Shown piece by piece: positions 15,636 through 24,223 of a DNA stretch of 49,158 nucleotides. The position numbers and the translations under genes were made by a program. Position 1 is the stretch's first letter. The number at the start of each line of letters is the position of its first letter. Location of the stretch: contig CAYTFU010000008.1 of the NCBI GenBank assembly GCA_964437185.1, positions 1 to 49,158 on the forward strand, in the 5' to 3' direction. The notes under the pieces were generated by a model that made no database searches, was not told the DNA's origin, and worked only from the letters and a program-made list of their open reading frames with translations. The stretch is from UBA10103 sp964437185. GTDB lineage: Bacteria; Patescibacteriota; Minisyncoccia; Phycocordibacterales; UBA2100.

Positions 15636-16718
15636 TTATTCTCGCGGCATCAGCTCATCATCACCCTTCAAAAGCATATCGCGATACATATCCATGTCGT
15701 TGAGCACCACTGCTGTACCCCGCACCACCGCAGTGAGCGGATCGGGCGCCACGAGCACCGACACCCCGAGCGCGTTCGCTAGGTATTCAGGAATACCCCG
15801 AATGAGAGCACCGCCACCCGCAAGGTGAATGCCTCGCTGTATGACGTCGGAAACAATTTCTGGCTGGGTAGTTTCGAGAACTTCTTTCACCGATTCGATA
15901 AGTTCCTCAATCGAATGCCCTATCGCATTTCGAACATCTTGATCGGAAATGCGAATTTCTCGCGGCAAGCCAGTAACCAAATCTCTCCCTCGGACGAGTA
16001 CCTCGAGCGGCACGCGCGACGGCATAATCGAGGCAATGGCGATTTTGACCTCCTCTGCGCTCTTTTCTCCGATGAGCATTTTGTACTCGCTGCGCACGTG
16101 GCCCACGATATCTGAATTAAACTTATCACCTGCGATGCGAACGTTGCGTGCGTTCACAAGCCCTCCGAGGGAAATAATCCCAACGTCCGTAGTTCCGCCG
16201 CCGATATCGATGATCATGTTGCCTCGCGGCTCATGGACCGGCAGTTCAATGCCAATCGCTGCCGCCATCGGCTCTTCGATGATGTGCACCTCGCGCGCGC
16301 CTGCGGCGCGCGCGGCATCTCGCACTGCACGCACCTCAACCGACGTAATCCCGGAAGGTACGCCCACCACCACACGCGGGCCAAGCAATTTGGCGTGTCC
16401 GGCCTGCGCCTTCCCGATGAGATACGAAAGCATCTCGGTAGTTATCTCGAAATCCGAAATCACGCCGTCGATCACCGGCTGCACCGCGGTGATGTGCGCT
16501 GGCGTGCGACCAATCATTTCCTTGGCCTGCGCTCCCACGGCGACCACCTGGCCTGTCTTTTGATTCACCGCCACGATGGACGGCTCATTAATCACGATTC
16601 CGCGACCTTTGACATAGACGAGCGTGTTTGCGGTACCGAGATCAATCCCGATATCATTAGAAAAAAAACCAAGGATTCGGTCTTTGTACCTCCGTAGGGA
16701 TTCCATAAGTTGCTGCAT
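15636..16718 (-). CDS. mreB: Rod shape-determining protein MreB
   Basis: 360 aa. Actin-like ATPase that directs side-wall synthesis. The phosphate-1 loop is DIGIDLGTANTLVYVKGRG; EPSIVAV, the phosphate-2 loop MIIDIGGGTTDVGIISLGG, and the adenosine motif IHLAGGGALIRG are present. A 16-residue N-terminal extension (MQQLMESLRRYKDRIL, amphipathic) could bind the membrane. It starts 3 nt after the proS stop and leads mreC, mreD and mrdA. Confidence 0.96.
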   Translation of the reverse strand: MQQLMESLRRYKDRILGFFSNDIGIDLGTANTLVYVKGRGIVINEPSIVAVNQKTGQVVAVGAQAKEMIGRTPAHITAVQPVIDGVISDFEITTEMLSYLIGKAQAGHAKLLGPRVVVGVPSGITSVEVRAVRDAARAAGAREVHIIEEPMAAAIGIELPVHEPRGNMIIDIGGGTTDVGIISLGGLVNARNVRIAGDKFNSDIVGHVRSEYKMLIGEKSAEEVKIAIASIMPSRVPLEVLVRGRDLVTGLPREIRISDQDVRNAIGHSIEELIESVKEVLETTQPEIVSDVIQRGIHLAGGGALIRGIPEYLANALGVSVLVAPDPLTAVVRGTAVVLNDMDMYRDMLLKGDDELMPRE

Positions 16719-16721
16719 AGA

Positions 16722-17975
16722 TCATGAAGTGAGCCGGCGAATGATGTCGTTGTCTGCGACAAACGTGACGGTACCATCGGCGCGCCCCACAAATTCGACG
16801 CCACCCGCAGCGACCGTCTTTTCCGAAATGACGATTCGAAGCGGTATCCCGATTAAATCTGCATCTGCAAATTTTTCCCCAGCTCGAACGTCGCGATCAT
16901 CGTAGAGTGCCTCGATGCCATTTTCGCGCAGGAGCTCATACAAACGATCCGCCTCAAGCGCGACATCGGCGTTGCCCCCCGTGACTGAGACGATATGAAC
17001 CGCAAACGGCGCCACCTCCTTAGGCCACACGATTCCCTTTTCATCGCTTAAGAGCTCCACGATCGTTCCCATGAGTCTGCCTGGTCCGATTCCGTAGGAG
17101 CCCATGACCACAGGTACTTCAACACCGCTCTCGTTTTTGTACGTCAGCCCAAGTGCTTCCGAAAACCGCGTTCCGAGCGGGAAAATGTTGCCCACCTCAA
17201 TCGCCTTCACCTCCTCCAATTCGTCACGCTTGATCCCCAGCTCGGTAAGCACTTCGTCATTAAACACCTCTTTATTGACTGCAATTTTCCTCTCCCGATG
17301 CACGTGTATCGTATCCTCGCCCGCATCGCATTCCGTTTGGAATTCATCGCTGAATTTTGAAAATGACCCGCCCGATGCAAACGTTCGAAAGGTTTTTTCC
17401 CCAATACCGACACGCGCAAAGACCTTCGTATACGCCTTAGCGACGAGTTCATAGAATGAGCGGAACTCTTCCTCGGTCCTGTCGAACGAGTAGAGATCTT
17501 TCATCACAAATTCGCGCGTGCGCATGATGCCGCTCTTTGCGCGCAGTTCATTTCGAAACTTCGTTTGAAATTGATACACATATCGCGGCAAATCTTTGTA
17601 CGACTGAATATACTCAGCCATAAGCGCGGTGAGTGGCTCTTCGTGTGTCGGCGCAAGACCAACCTCGGCGCCACTCTTCAACGTCGGCTTAAACCACACA
17701 TCGATCGCTTGGTCGTCCCAACGATTCGTTTTCGACCACAGCTCCGGACTCTGGAGCGCGGTGAGTGTTATTTCCTGACCACCGATTGCATTCATCTCTT
17801 CACGAATAACTTGCACGATATTATTAAAAACGCGCAGTCCAAGCGGTAGGTACGAATACACGCCTGCCATTTCTTTATGAATGTAGCCGGCACGAATCAA
17901 AAGCTGCGCATTCTTCGAGACTTCGTCTTTTGGCGCAAATTTTCGGGTTTTTGTGAATAAGTGCGTCTGCCGCAT
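16722..17975 (-). CDS. proS: Prolyl-tRNA synthetase (short form without editing domain)
   Basis: 417 aa from ATG 17975; TACAAT lies 9 nt upstream. Class II motifs: motif 2 FQTKFRNELRAKSGIMRTREFVMKDLYSFD, the TxE loop LAPTHEEPLTAL, motif 3 SYGIGPGRLMGTIVE, and a C-terminal anticodon-binding domain (APFAVHIVSV...LYDDRDVRAGEKFADADLIGIP). Bacterial ProRS is usually near 570 aa, with a ~180-residue insertion that hydrolyses Ala-tRNA-Pro. Here motif 2 runs on to GSYGIGPGR with far less between, so that domain is missing. Confidence 0.93.
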   Translation of the reverse strand: MRQTHLFTKTRKFAPKDEVSKNAQLLIRAGYIHKEMAGVYSYLPLGLRVFNNIVQVIREEMNAIGGQEITLTALQSPELWSKTNRWDDQAIDVWFKPTLKSGAEVGLAPTHEEPLTALMAEYIQSYKDLPRYVYQFQTKFRNELRAKSGIMRTREFVMKDLYSFDRTEEEFRSFYELVAKAYTKVFARVGIGEKTFRTFASGGSFSKFSDEFQTECDAGEDTIHVHRERKIAVNKEVFNDEVLTELGIKRDELEEVKAIEVGNIFPLGTRFSEALGLTYKNESGVEVPVVMGSYGIGPGRLMGTIVELLSDEKGIVWPKEVAPFAVHIVSVTGGNADVALEADRLYELLRENGIEALYDDRDVRAGEKFADADLIGIPLRIVISEKTVAAGGVEFVGRADGTVTFVADNDIIRRLTS

Positions 17976-18032
17976 AGTGCGCGCATTGTACTGGCGAAAC
18001 ACTTCTTTGCAAAACCCCGGTAATCGACCCGT

Positions 18033-19118
18033 CTACACCAACAATCGGCCGATGTCGTTGTAGGTGACGACGATCATAAGGAGAATGATGATACCGAAGC
18101 CCGCTGCATTGAGTACCTGCGTGAAAAGGCGCGGCGTAGGGCGGCGAATGATGCTTTCTATTCCGAGAACAAAGAGCCTACCACCATCGAGTGCAGGAAT
18201 GGGGACGAGGTTGATGATGGCGAGATTGATTGAAATCATTGCGGCGAGGAGCAACACTGATCCGAAGCCGTTTTCGGACGCTTCACCCACGAAGCTCACA
18301 ATCCCCACCGGCCCCACCACCTGCTTGATATCGGCCGTCCCTGTAAACGAACCGCTCACGAGTCTCCACAAATCCGATGCCACGAGCACGAGCGCGCTAC
18401 CCGTTTGATGAAATGCGCGCACCGCAGCTTCGCCCCACGGCAGCGATGCGTCGGCGACGAGCGCAAGCGCGATTCCAAGAGCGGGCTGGCCCGCCGCTTG
18501 TGGCAACACTGCATTTGCTGGCACGATAGTGGTCGAACTGGTCACATCGGCGTGTTTGTACGTAATCGTAATATCCTTGCCGCCCCGCACTTTTACAAAA
18601 TCAACGACGCTCTGCGGATTAAGCGTTGGGACCTCACCCTTCGCATCTACCACGCTTACAATCTCATCTCCTGGTTTAATACCCGCAACATCCGCCGGCG
18701 AAGCGGCTACAATATCCGAGACAATGAGGTGCGCTGGTACTCCTGGTATCGCTTCCTCCACCACCTGCGGCACGCCAAGGTGCAGCGCTACCGTGAAGAG
18801 CATCCAGGCGGCGATCATGTTGGCCACGACGCCCGCAACGAGAATAGCCGCTTGCACTGGCCGTTTCGTATGCACGAAACTTCCGGGGCCGTGCTTTTCT
18901 TCACCGACATCGCCGTAGAGCCTGACGAAACCTCCAAATGGTATCCAATTGAGCGTGTACTCTGTATGCCCCCACTTCCCCAAAAGAAACGCCCGCGGCG
19001 GATATCCGACGCCAAATTCCTCGACGCGAACGCGGAAGAGCTTTGCAACAAAAAAGTGCCCGAGCTCGTGCGCGACGATAAGGAGCATTAAAATGCCGAT
19101 AACGATAAGTACGGTCAT
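18033..19118 (-). CDS. rseP: Site-2 intramembrane metalloprotease (RseP/RIP)
   Basis: 361 aa. The zinc motif is HELGH in the first membrane helix (IVAHELGHFFVAKLF), with the third ligand in NLVPIPALDGGRLFVL (N-x-x-P-x-P-x-L-D-G-G). Between them is a PDZ domain (SDIVAASPADVAGIKPGDEIVSV). Four membrane segments. The family cleaves anti-sigma factors or signal-peptide remnants; the substrate here is unknown. ATG overlaps the frr stop (ATGA), so the two are co-translated. Confidence 0.94.
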   Translation of the reverse strand: MTVLIVIGILMLLIVAHELGHFFVAKLFRVRVEEFGVGYPPRAFLLGKWGHTEYTLNWIPFGGFVRLYGDVGEEKHGPGSFVHTKRPVQAAILVAGVVANMIAAWMLFTVALHLGVPQVVEEAIPGVPAHLIVSDIVAASPADVAGIKPGDEIVSVVDAKGEVPTLNPQSVVDFVKVRGGKDITITYKHADVTSSTTIVPANAVLPQAAGQPALGIALALVADASLPWGEAAVRAFHQTGSALVLVASDLWRLVSGSFTGTADIKQVVGPVGIVSFVGEASENGFGSVLLLAAMISINLAIINLVPIPALDGGRLFVLGIESIIRRPTPRLFTQVLNAAGFGIIILLMIVVTYNDIGRLLV

Positions 19119-19669
19119 GCGCCCATTTCCTCTTCCTTTCGCTCAAACGCGCTTTCGAGCTCACCATTCACTGCGTCAACTTTCTTTTGCAGATCTTCCT
19201 TCAGCACAAATTTGTCATCTTCGGTCAGCGTGCCTTCGCGCTCTTTCTCTTGTATTTCTTTCCACGATTCGTCGCGCGCTACACGGACGGTCGCCCGCGC
19301 CTCCTCAAGTTTTCCCTTTGCCAATTTTACCATCTGCTCGCGTCGCTCGGAGGTAAGTTCGGGAAATGTGACGCGCACGTTTGCTCCATCCGAGGAGGTC
19401 CCCACCCCAAGATTTGCGGCGGAAATTGCTCGCTCTACATCTTTGATCAGTCCCGCGTCGAAGGCGGTAACGCGCAAAGTCCTCGCATCTTCCACGCCCA
19501 CATTCGCCACTTGCTTGAGCGGCATCATGGAGCCATACGCAGAGACCGAGACGCCGTCGAGAATCGCAGGCGCGGCACGCCCCGTTCGCAATCCGCGATA
19601 CTCTCTGCTCAACCACTCTTTTGCACCCGCACACTTCTCTTCAAACTGTTTGAAATCAAAGTTTGCCAT
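19115..19669 (-). CDS. frr: Ribosome recycling factor
   Basis: 184 aa, standard length. It splits post-termination ribosomes with EF-G. Features: REYRGLRTGRAAPAILDGVSVSAYGSMMPLKQVANV, DAGLIKDVERAISAANLGV, VRVTFPELTSERREQMVKLAK, and a C-terminal helix (LTEDDKFVLKEDLQKKVDAVN). It is tRNA-shaped: helical bundle residues 1-28 and 104-184, beta domain between. It overlaps rseP by 4 nt. Confidence 0.97.
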   Translation of the reverse strand: MANFDFKQFEEKCAGAKEWLSREYRGLRTGRAAPAILDGVSVSAYGSMMPLKQVANVGVEDARTLRVTAFDAGLIKDVERAISAANLGVGTSSDGANVRVTFPELTSERREQMVKLAKGKLEEARATVRVARDESWKEIQEKEREGTLTEDDKFVLKEDLQKKVDAVNGELESAFERKEEEMGA

Positions 19670-19715
19670 ATGTTTTGAAATTAATCACCACTGTCCTTTA
19701 AAATACTTCCCTGCA

Positions 19716-20363
19716 TTATACACGAGGTGTAAGAAGCGCGACCTGTTCGAGAAGTGGTTTTATGAGCGCCCCCTTGTCGCCCATATATTTCTGCGCTCGG
19801 TATACAGGTGCCACCGCGCGCGGGTCCGACTGCGAGCGAGCGAGCGAACGCTCCAGCGATGCGAGAAACGCAAGAACAGCTCCCAGGTCGCGCTTGTCGT
19901 CTGCGTCTTTCTCGAGAAGAGGCTTCAGCATGTCGAGACGCGCCGGTACGGATGCCGAAAGAAACGCTGCGGCCTCAACGTCACCCTCGGTAGAATCGGG
20001 GCGCCGGAGCGAAAGAACCTGCGCGCGAGAAAGAAGCGTGGGTAGGAGCGCCCGTGGCGACGGAATGATCAGAAAGAAATGAGTAGTTACCGCCGGCTCT
20101 TCAAAAGTTTTTAGGAGCGCGTTTTGCGCCTCAGTGGTCATGCTCGGGGTCGCGATCACAAAGACTCTGCGCGTGCCGAGCGCGCGTAGCGCCGCTCGAT
20201 CTCGAAGCTCGCGCGCCTCATCAATTCCAAAGCGGGCATACTGACGCACAAACGCGTCTGGATTGGCCCGCGTCTCGAATCCATCCTTTGCCAGAAGATC
20301 AAGTACGGAAGCGACCGACTCCGCCCCCCCCGCCACAATGTGAATATTCCCCACAAGAGTCAT
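19716..20363 (-). CDS. DNA polymerase III delta'-like protein, no P-loop
   Basis: 215 aa, against about 300-330 for HolB. It keeps the AAA+ sensor region MTTEAQNALLKTFEEPAVTTHFFLIIPSPRALLPTLLSRAQ, typical of delta'/DnaX (LLK-x-EEP, sensor 1 and SRC/SRA motif). It lacks a Walker A and the zinc module; the N-terminus starts NIHIVAGGAES. Delta' is naturally ATPase-dead, so it may still hold the clamp loader. The promoter is shared with the divergent gene at 20405. Confidence 0.75.
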   Translation of the reverse strand: MTLVGNIHIVAGGAESVASVLDLLAKDGFETRANPDAFVRQYARFGIDEARELRDRAALRALGTRRVFVIATPSMTTEAQNALLKTFEEPAVTTHFFLIIPSPRALLPTLLSRAQVLSLRRPDSTEGDVEAAAFLSASVPARLDMLKPLLEKDADDKRDLGAVLAFLASLERSLARSQSDPRAVAPVYRAQKYMGDKGALIKPLLEQVALLTPRV

Positions 20364-20367
20364 TCTT

Positions 20368-20400
20368 CTAGTATACCAACGCGTGACTGAGGTATACTAG
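20368..20400. promoter_or_regulatory. Divergent palindromic promoter
   Basis: CTAGTATACC (20368-20377) and GGTATACTAG (20391-20400) are exact inverted repeats 13 nt apart. Each arm contains a TATACT -10 box pointing outward: 20375-20370 for the minus gene and 20393-20398 for the plus gene. Each box is exactly 6 nt from the start codon (20363 and 20405). Both transcripts are predicted leaderless, and a dimeric protein on the palindrome would control both. Confidence 0.65.
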
Positions 20401-20404
20401 CGCG

Positions 20405-20854
20405 ATGAAACCTATTCAAAAAACGGCGCTTACCGTGACTCGATGGATTGGCTCTCCTTCATCTCTCTTGATCCACACGATACTTTTCTGCGGCAGTTTC
20501 GTCGCGGTGTATCTCAACCGCATTGCATTTGAACAAATGCTTCTCATTCTTACCACCATCGTGTCGCTCGAAGCGATCTATCTTTCGCTTCTCATTCAAA
20601 TGACCATCAACTACACTACAGAGTCGATCGAGGAAGTGAGCGAGGACATCGAAGAGATGCAGGAAGACATCGGCGAGCTTCAGGAAGACGTTGAGGAGAT
20701 TAGCGAAGATGTGGAAGAAATGACGGAGGAGGATGTCGAGGAGGAACAGCAAGACGCTGCGCAGAAAAACACCCTCGAAACCATTCAGGCTGATCTACGC
20801 AAACTCATGTCTGACATAGAAAATCTCCAAAAAACGCAACGCCCACTGCCTTAA
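20405..20854 (+). CDS. Two-helix membrane protein with acidic coiled coil (DUF1003/iron-permease-like)
   Basis: 149 aa. Two membrane helices (LLIHTILFCGSFVAVYL; MLLILTTIVSLEAIYLSLLIQM) are preceded by VTRWIGSP, like the start of low-affinity iron permease proteins. TTIVSLEAIYLSLLIQM resembles DUF1003 proteins. After the helices comes an acidic repeat (EDIEEMQ.EDIGELQ.EDVEEIS.EDVEEMT) predicted as a coiled coil. Transport is not demonstrated and the function is open. The stop overlaps that of the convergent mreB paralog. Confidence 0.65.
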   Translation: MKPIQKTALTVTRWIGSPSSLLIHTILFCGSFVAVYLNRIAFEQMLLILTTIVSLEAIYLSLLIQMTINYTTESIEEVSEDIEEMQEDIGELQEDVEEISEDVEEMTEEDVEEEQQDAAQKNTLETIQADLRKLMSDIENLQKTQRPLP

Positions 20855-21867
20855 CGTTTGGAAATGATCGCCTTCTTATATGCGTCGAGGTGCTTAAGCG
20901 CCTCGCCGGTCCCCTTTGCTACGCAAAATGGCGCATCCTTCGCCACCCGCGCTTTTACGCCAGTGCGGCGAAAGACGAGCTCAGGAAGATTCCTCAACAT
21001 CGAAGATCCGCCTGTCATGATGATGCCATTGTCGATGATATCAGAGGCGAGTTCGGGGGGAGTTTCCTGCAACACCTCCTTGATCGCGTTTACCATCGTG
21101 CGAAGCTCTTTCCCTATTGCACGCACCATCTCGTTTGTGCCTACCTCGATGGAACGCGGCAATCCTGTCAGGTGATCGCGCCCCTTTACCGCCATCACGA
21201 GCTCCTGCTCCATCGGCACTGCTGACCCGATCTGAATCTTCACCTCTTCTGCCATTTTTTCCCCGATACTCAAATTCGAGTTCTTTTTTATGTAATCAGC
21301 AATTGCATGATCGATCGCATTGCCCGCGCACTTTACCGATGTGGATGCGACGATTCCGCCAAGAGAAATCACCGCGACATCCGTCGTCCCTCCGCCTATG
21401 TCGACGATCATGTGCCCGCGTGCTTCGTGAATGGGGATGCCCGCGCCAATTGCCGCAAGAATGGGCTCTTTGATGACGTACGCTTCTTTCGCACCCGCCT
21501 TCGTGGCCGCTTCCACCACGGCCCTGCGCTCCGTCGATGTCACCCCCGCAGGGACGGACACCATCACCTCAGGGCGAAAAAGATTCCATTTGCCGAGTGC
21601 TTTTTTAATGTAGTAGCGAAGCATCGCCTCAGTAACGCGATAGTCTGCAATCACGCCATCTTTCATTGGTCGGTACGCGCGTATCTCGTCGGGAGTACGC
21701 CCAATCATTTCTTTCGCGTCATTTCCGATCGCCAATATTCTATTGTCGCGCTGCGATACGGCGACGACAGACGGCTCATTGAGCACAATTCCCTTCCCTG
21801 GCACAAACACCAAGACCGTCGTCGTGCCGAGATCGATACCGAGTTTGGGAGAAAAGGAAAATGCCAT
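20851..21867 (-). CDS. Second MreB/Mbl-type actin homolog
   Basis: 338 aa. The full actin fold is present: LGIDLGTTTVLVFVPGKG, NEPSVVAVS, MIVDIGGGTTDVAVISLGG, IIMTGGSSMLRNLPEL. It lacks the N-terminal amphipathic extension of the MreB at 15636-16718 and differs at many positions. It stands alone rather than with mreC/mreD. It is probably an Mbl/MreBH-like paralog with its own filament role. Confidence 0.9.
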   Translation of the reverse strand: MAFSFSPKLGIDLGTTTVLVFVPGKGIVLNEPSVVAVSQRDNRILAIGNDAKEMIGRTPDEIRAYRPMKDGVIADYRVTEAMLRYYIKKALGKWNLFRPEVMVSVPAGVTSTERRAVVEAATKAGAKEAYVIKEPILAAIGAGIPIHEARGHMIVDIGGGTTDVAVISLGGIVASTSVKCAGNAIDHAIADYIKKNSNLSIGEKMAEEVKIQIGSAVPMEQELVMAVKGRDHLTGLPRSIEVGTNEMVRAIGKELRTMVNAIKEVLQETPPELASDIIDNGIIMTGGSSMLRNLPELVFRRTGVKARVAKDAPFCVAKGTGEALKHLDAYKKAIISKR

Positions 21868-21931
21868 GGGAGCGTATTGTAACGTAGGTTGGAGGAATGC
21901 CCAAAGCGAGCGCCCCGCGCCTTGTGATTTC

Positions 21932-22087
21932 CCACCCCGCGCCTGATGCTCCGCATCGCAGCGGGGCGAGACTCATTTCACTCGGCGCTTGGTTGGACTC
22001 GTTTTCTTCTCGCCTTGTTCATGCTTTTTGGGGTTAATTTTCCACCCCGCTCAGGATGCTACACATCACGCGGGGCGAGACTCATTG
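21932..22087. repeat. Pair of ~46-bp GC-rich hairpin repeats
   Basis: Copies at 21932-21977 and 22042-22087 share the frame CCACCCCGC...GATGCT...CATC...GCGGGGCGAGACTCATT. Each folds CCCCGC against GCGGGG, with an inner GATGC/GCATC (first copy) or ATG/CAT (second copy). The stem is kept while the loop varies. The second copy overlaps the stop codon of the gene at 22082. The stretch 21868-22081 has no gene. Confidence 0.6.
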
Positions 22088-22387
22088 CACTTTTTTCTTT
22101 CTGCCAACTTTAAACTTCTCTTTCGTATCGTACTTTTCTGGGTTCAATAGGTACCAAAACTTTTTGGAAAAATTGGTGGCGTCGTCACACACGCGCTTGA
22201 GGTAGTAGAGATCTTTTGTGGGGATCACCTGAAGAAGTTTCGCCATCCTGCCCATAGTGATGGGCGGCAGGCCGTCGGGAACGCGGCTGCGATTGAGTTC
22301 TTTGCAAAAATACTGCATAAGCTCACCGCGCTCCGTAGACCTATCCTTCTCCATCACCCGCTTCAAATTATCTGCAATGTGCTTCAT
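22082..22387 (-). CDS. Small basic hypothetical protein
   Basis: 101 aa from ATG 22387; the longer frame upstream would cover the divergent def promoter. TAGAAT lies 7 nt before this ATG. It is helical, Lys/Arg-rich, with a very basic tail (KFKVGRKKKVQ), suggesting nucleic-acid contact. LNRSRVPDGLPPITMGRMAKLLQVIPTKDLYYLKRVC is the most structured part. I do not recognise the family. It is divergent from def. Confidence 0.65.
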   Translation of the reverse strand: MKHIADNLKRVMEKDRSTERGELMQYFCKELNRSRVPDGLPPITMGRMAKLLQVIPTKDLYYLKRVCDDATNFSKKFWYLLNPEKYDTKEKFKVGRKKKVQ

Positions 22388-22450
22388 GGAGGGTATTCTA
22401 CACAAAGAAAGCGACTTTCGCGTAAGCGAGCTTAACGATATAGTTCTCGA

Positions 22451-23011
22451 ATGCGGACAATATTGCCCGAAAAGAAAAACCCCACCCTCAGAAATACTGC
22501 GGGGGAGATTGCTCGCAATGAGATATTTGGTAACAGCATTCAGACATTGATACGAGAAATGAGAGCACTCCTTTCCAAAGAGGATCATGGCGTCGCGCTG
22601 GCCGCGCCGCAGGTCGGAGAATCGCTGCGACTCTTTGTCGTATCCGGCCGTGCGCTCGCGCGCGGAGGCCGCAACGCCCCTGACGAGAAACGCGATGAGA
22701 TGTCATCTCATCGCATTGAGGAAGGCAGCGTGGCAGATCAAGTCTATATTAACCCGGTGCTTCTCAAAATGTCTCGGGGCCGCAAAGGAAAACACGAAGG
22801 CTGCCTCTCGATACGGGGAAAGTGGGGTATCGTGCCCCGCGCAGAAAAAGCGATGATTCGAGCACTTGATGAAAATGGGCAGGAGTTTACCCGCGGCGCC
22901 TCCGGATTTCTTGCGCATATCTTCCAACACGAAATGGATCATTTGGATGGTATCCTCTATACCGACAAGGCCACCGATGTATATGACGACAAGCCAGAAA
23001 AAACCTCCTGA
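22451..23011 (+). CDS. def: Peptide deformylase
   Basis: 186 aa. It removes the formyl group from nascent proteins. All three motifs are intact: GVALAAPQVG, EGCLSI (metal Cys) and HIFQHEMDHLDG (QHExDHL with metal His and catalytic Glu). There is an insertion of about 25 residues (SGRALARGGRNAPDEKRDEMSS) between motifs 1 and 2. TATAGT lies 6 nt before the ATG. fmt begins inside its 3' end, so the formyl-adding and formyl-removing enzymes are coupled. Confidence 0.95.
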   Translation: MRTILPEKKNPTLRNTAGEIARNEIFGNSIQTLIREMRALLSKEDHGVALAAPQVGESLRLFVVSGRALARGGRNAPDEKRDEMSSHRIEEGSVADQVYINPVLLKMSRGRKGKHEGCLSIRGKWGIVPRAEKAMIRALDENGQEFTRGASGFLAHIFQHEMDHLDGILYTDKATDVYDDKPEKTS

Positions 23012-23846
23012 GATACGTTTTGCATTTTTTGGAACGTCGCACATAGCTGTTTATATTCTCGAGGCACTGCGCGCGGCAAACCTCGTACCGCAACTCGTCG
23101 TCACCCTACCGCCCAAACCGAAGGGCCGCGGCCTTGAGCACCAACCGACCGCCGTCGAGCTCTGGTCTCGCGAACACTCCATCCCCGTGGCGTACGATGC
23201 GGAGCAATTCAAGGGCGAAGCGTGGGACGTCGCGGTCGTTGTGGATTATGGAAAATTGTTGCCCAAAGAACTTTTGGATATACCTCGCACAGGCTTTCTC
23301 AATATCCATCCATCACTGCTCCCCCGCCTACGCGGCGCGTCCCCCATCCGCTCGGCAATTCAGTGTGACGAGCGCGCGACTGGCGTCTCGATTATGGTTG
23401 TTACCGAGGGAATGGACGAGGGCCCCATTGTTGCGCAAAAAAAGATCGCTCCCGACGTCTGGCCAATAGGCAACGCGGCGCTTGAACGGCTTCTCCTCGA
23501 AGCGGGTGGCATGCTCCTCGCGCAAATCCTCCCACAGTGGATCGCGGGCGAAATAGAGGCGCAACAGCAAAATCACGATGTCGCCACGTATTGTGAAAAA
23601 ATTGAGAAAGAAGACGGCCTTCTCGACCTCCGAGCAGACGCGTACAAAAACCTTTTAAAAATTCGGGCGTACGAAGGCTGGCCTGGCACCTACACTTTTT
23701 TCGAGCGCGGCGGTAAACGCATTCGCGTAGGAGTCGTGGACGCTCATATCGAGGGTGCTCGACTTATTATCGATATGGTTAAACCTGAAGGAAAACGCGA
23801 AATGCCCTACGAAGAATTCGTTCGCTCCGGGGCAAAACCGGCGTAA
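22977..23846 (+). CDS. fmt: Methionyl-tRNA formyltransferase
   Basis: About 289 aa from ATG 22977 (ATG 22983 is equally possible), overlapping def by about 30 nt. It formylates Met-tRNAi with 10-formyl-THF. Motifs: IRFAFFGTSHIAVYILEAL, NIHPSLLPRLRGASPIRSAI (catalytic His and SLLP), TGVSIMVVTEGMDEGPIVAQ. The C-terminal OB domain is present but short (IRAYEGWPGTYTFF). It is slightly shorter than the usual 310 aa. Confidence 0.93.
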   Translation: MYMTTSQKKPPEIRFAFFGTSHIAVYILEALRAANLVPQLVVTLPPKPKGRGLEHQPTAVELWSREHSIPVAYDAEQFKGEAWDVAVVVDYGKLLPKELLDIPRTGFLNIHPSLLPRLRGASPIRSAIQCDERATGVSIMVVTEGMDEGPIVAQKKIAPDVWPIGNAALERLLLEAGGMLLAQILPQWIAGEIEAQQQNHDVATYCEKIEKEDGLLDLRADAYKNLLKIRAYEGWPGTYTFFERGGKRIRVGVVDAHIEGARLIIDMVKPEGKREMPYEEFVRSGAKPA

Positions 23847-23848
23847 CC

Positions 23849-24217
23849 TTATTTTTCCCAGCGCATCCAACGTTTTACCGCCGCGCCAGTCTTTCGCGCC
23901 ACACGAATGTGAAGTTTCTTTTCGCGGCGGAGTTGACGCTCTACCTCCTCCTTTACGTCGTTGATTGCTTCGTTGACCGACGATGCGTTGTTGCGGGCAT
24001 ACACACGCGCGAAGCCGGGCTGAATGATGTGAATTTCTGCAAACCACATATTTGCGCCATGCCGAGAACCTCCCGCATCGCGGCCGATCTCCACTTCGCA
24101 CCGCGAGGTGTCTGAATCGCCCGATAAAAGTTTTTCAAGACCCTCTACGCGCTCCCTGAGGTACGTTGATACCTCCGGCGCCATCTCATAATCAGTCGTC
24201 TTTATGCGTATATCCAT
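23849..24217 (-). CDS. Ribosome hibernation factor (HPF/RaiA)
   Basis: 122 aa, the short form without the C-terminal dimerisation domain. Beta-alpha-beta-beta-beta-alpha fold: MDIRIKTTDYEMAPEVSTYLRERVEGLEKLL, CEVEIGR, NMWFAEIHIIQPGFARVYAR, and AINDVKEEVERQLRREKKL. It binds the 30S decoding site in starved cells. TAGAAT lies 8 nt before the ATG, inside the end of the upstream DUF167 gene. Confidence 0.85.
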   Translation of the reverse strand: MDIRIKTTDYEMAPEVSTYLRERVEGLEKLLSGDSDTSRCEVEIGRDAGGSRHGANMWFAEIHIIQPGFARVYARNNASSVNEAINDVKEEVERQLRREKKLHIRVARKTGAAVKRWMRWEK

Positions 24218-24223
24218 ATGATT

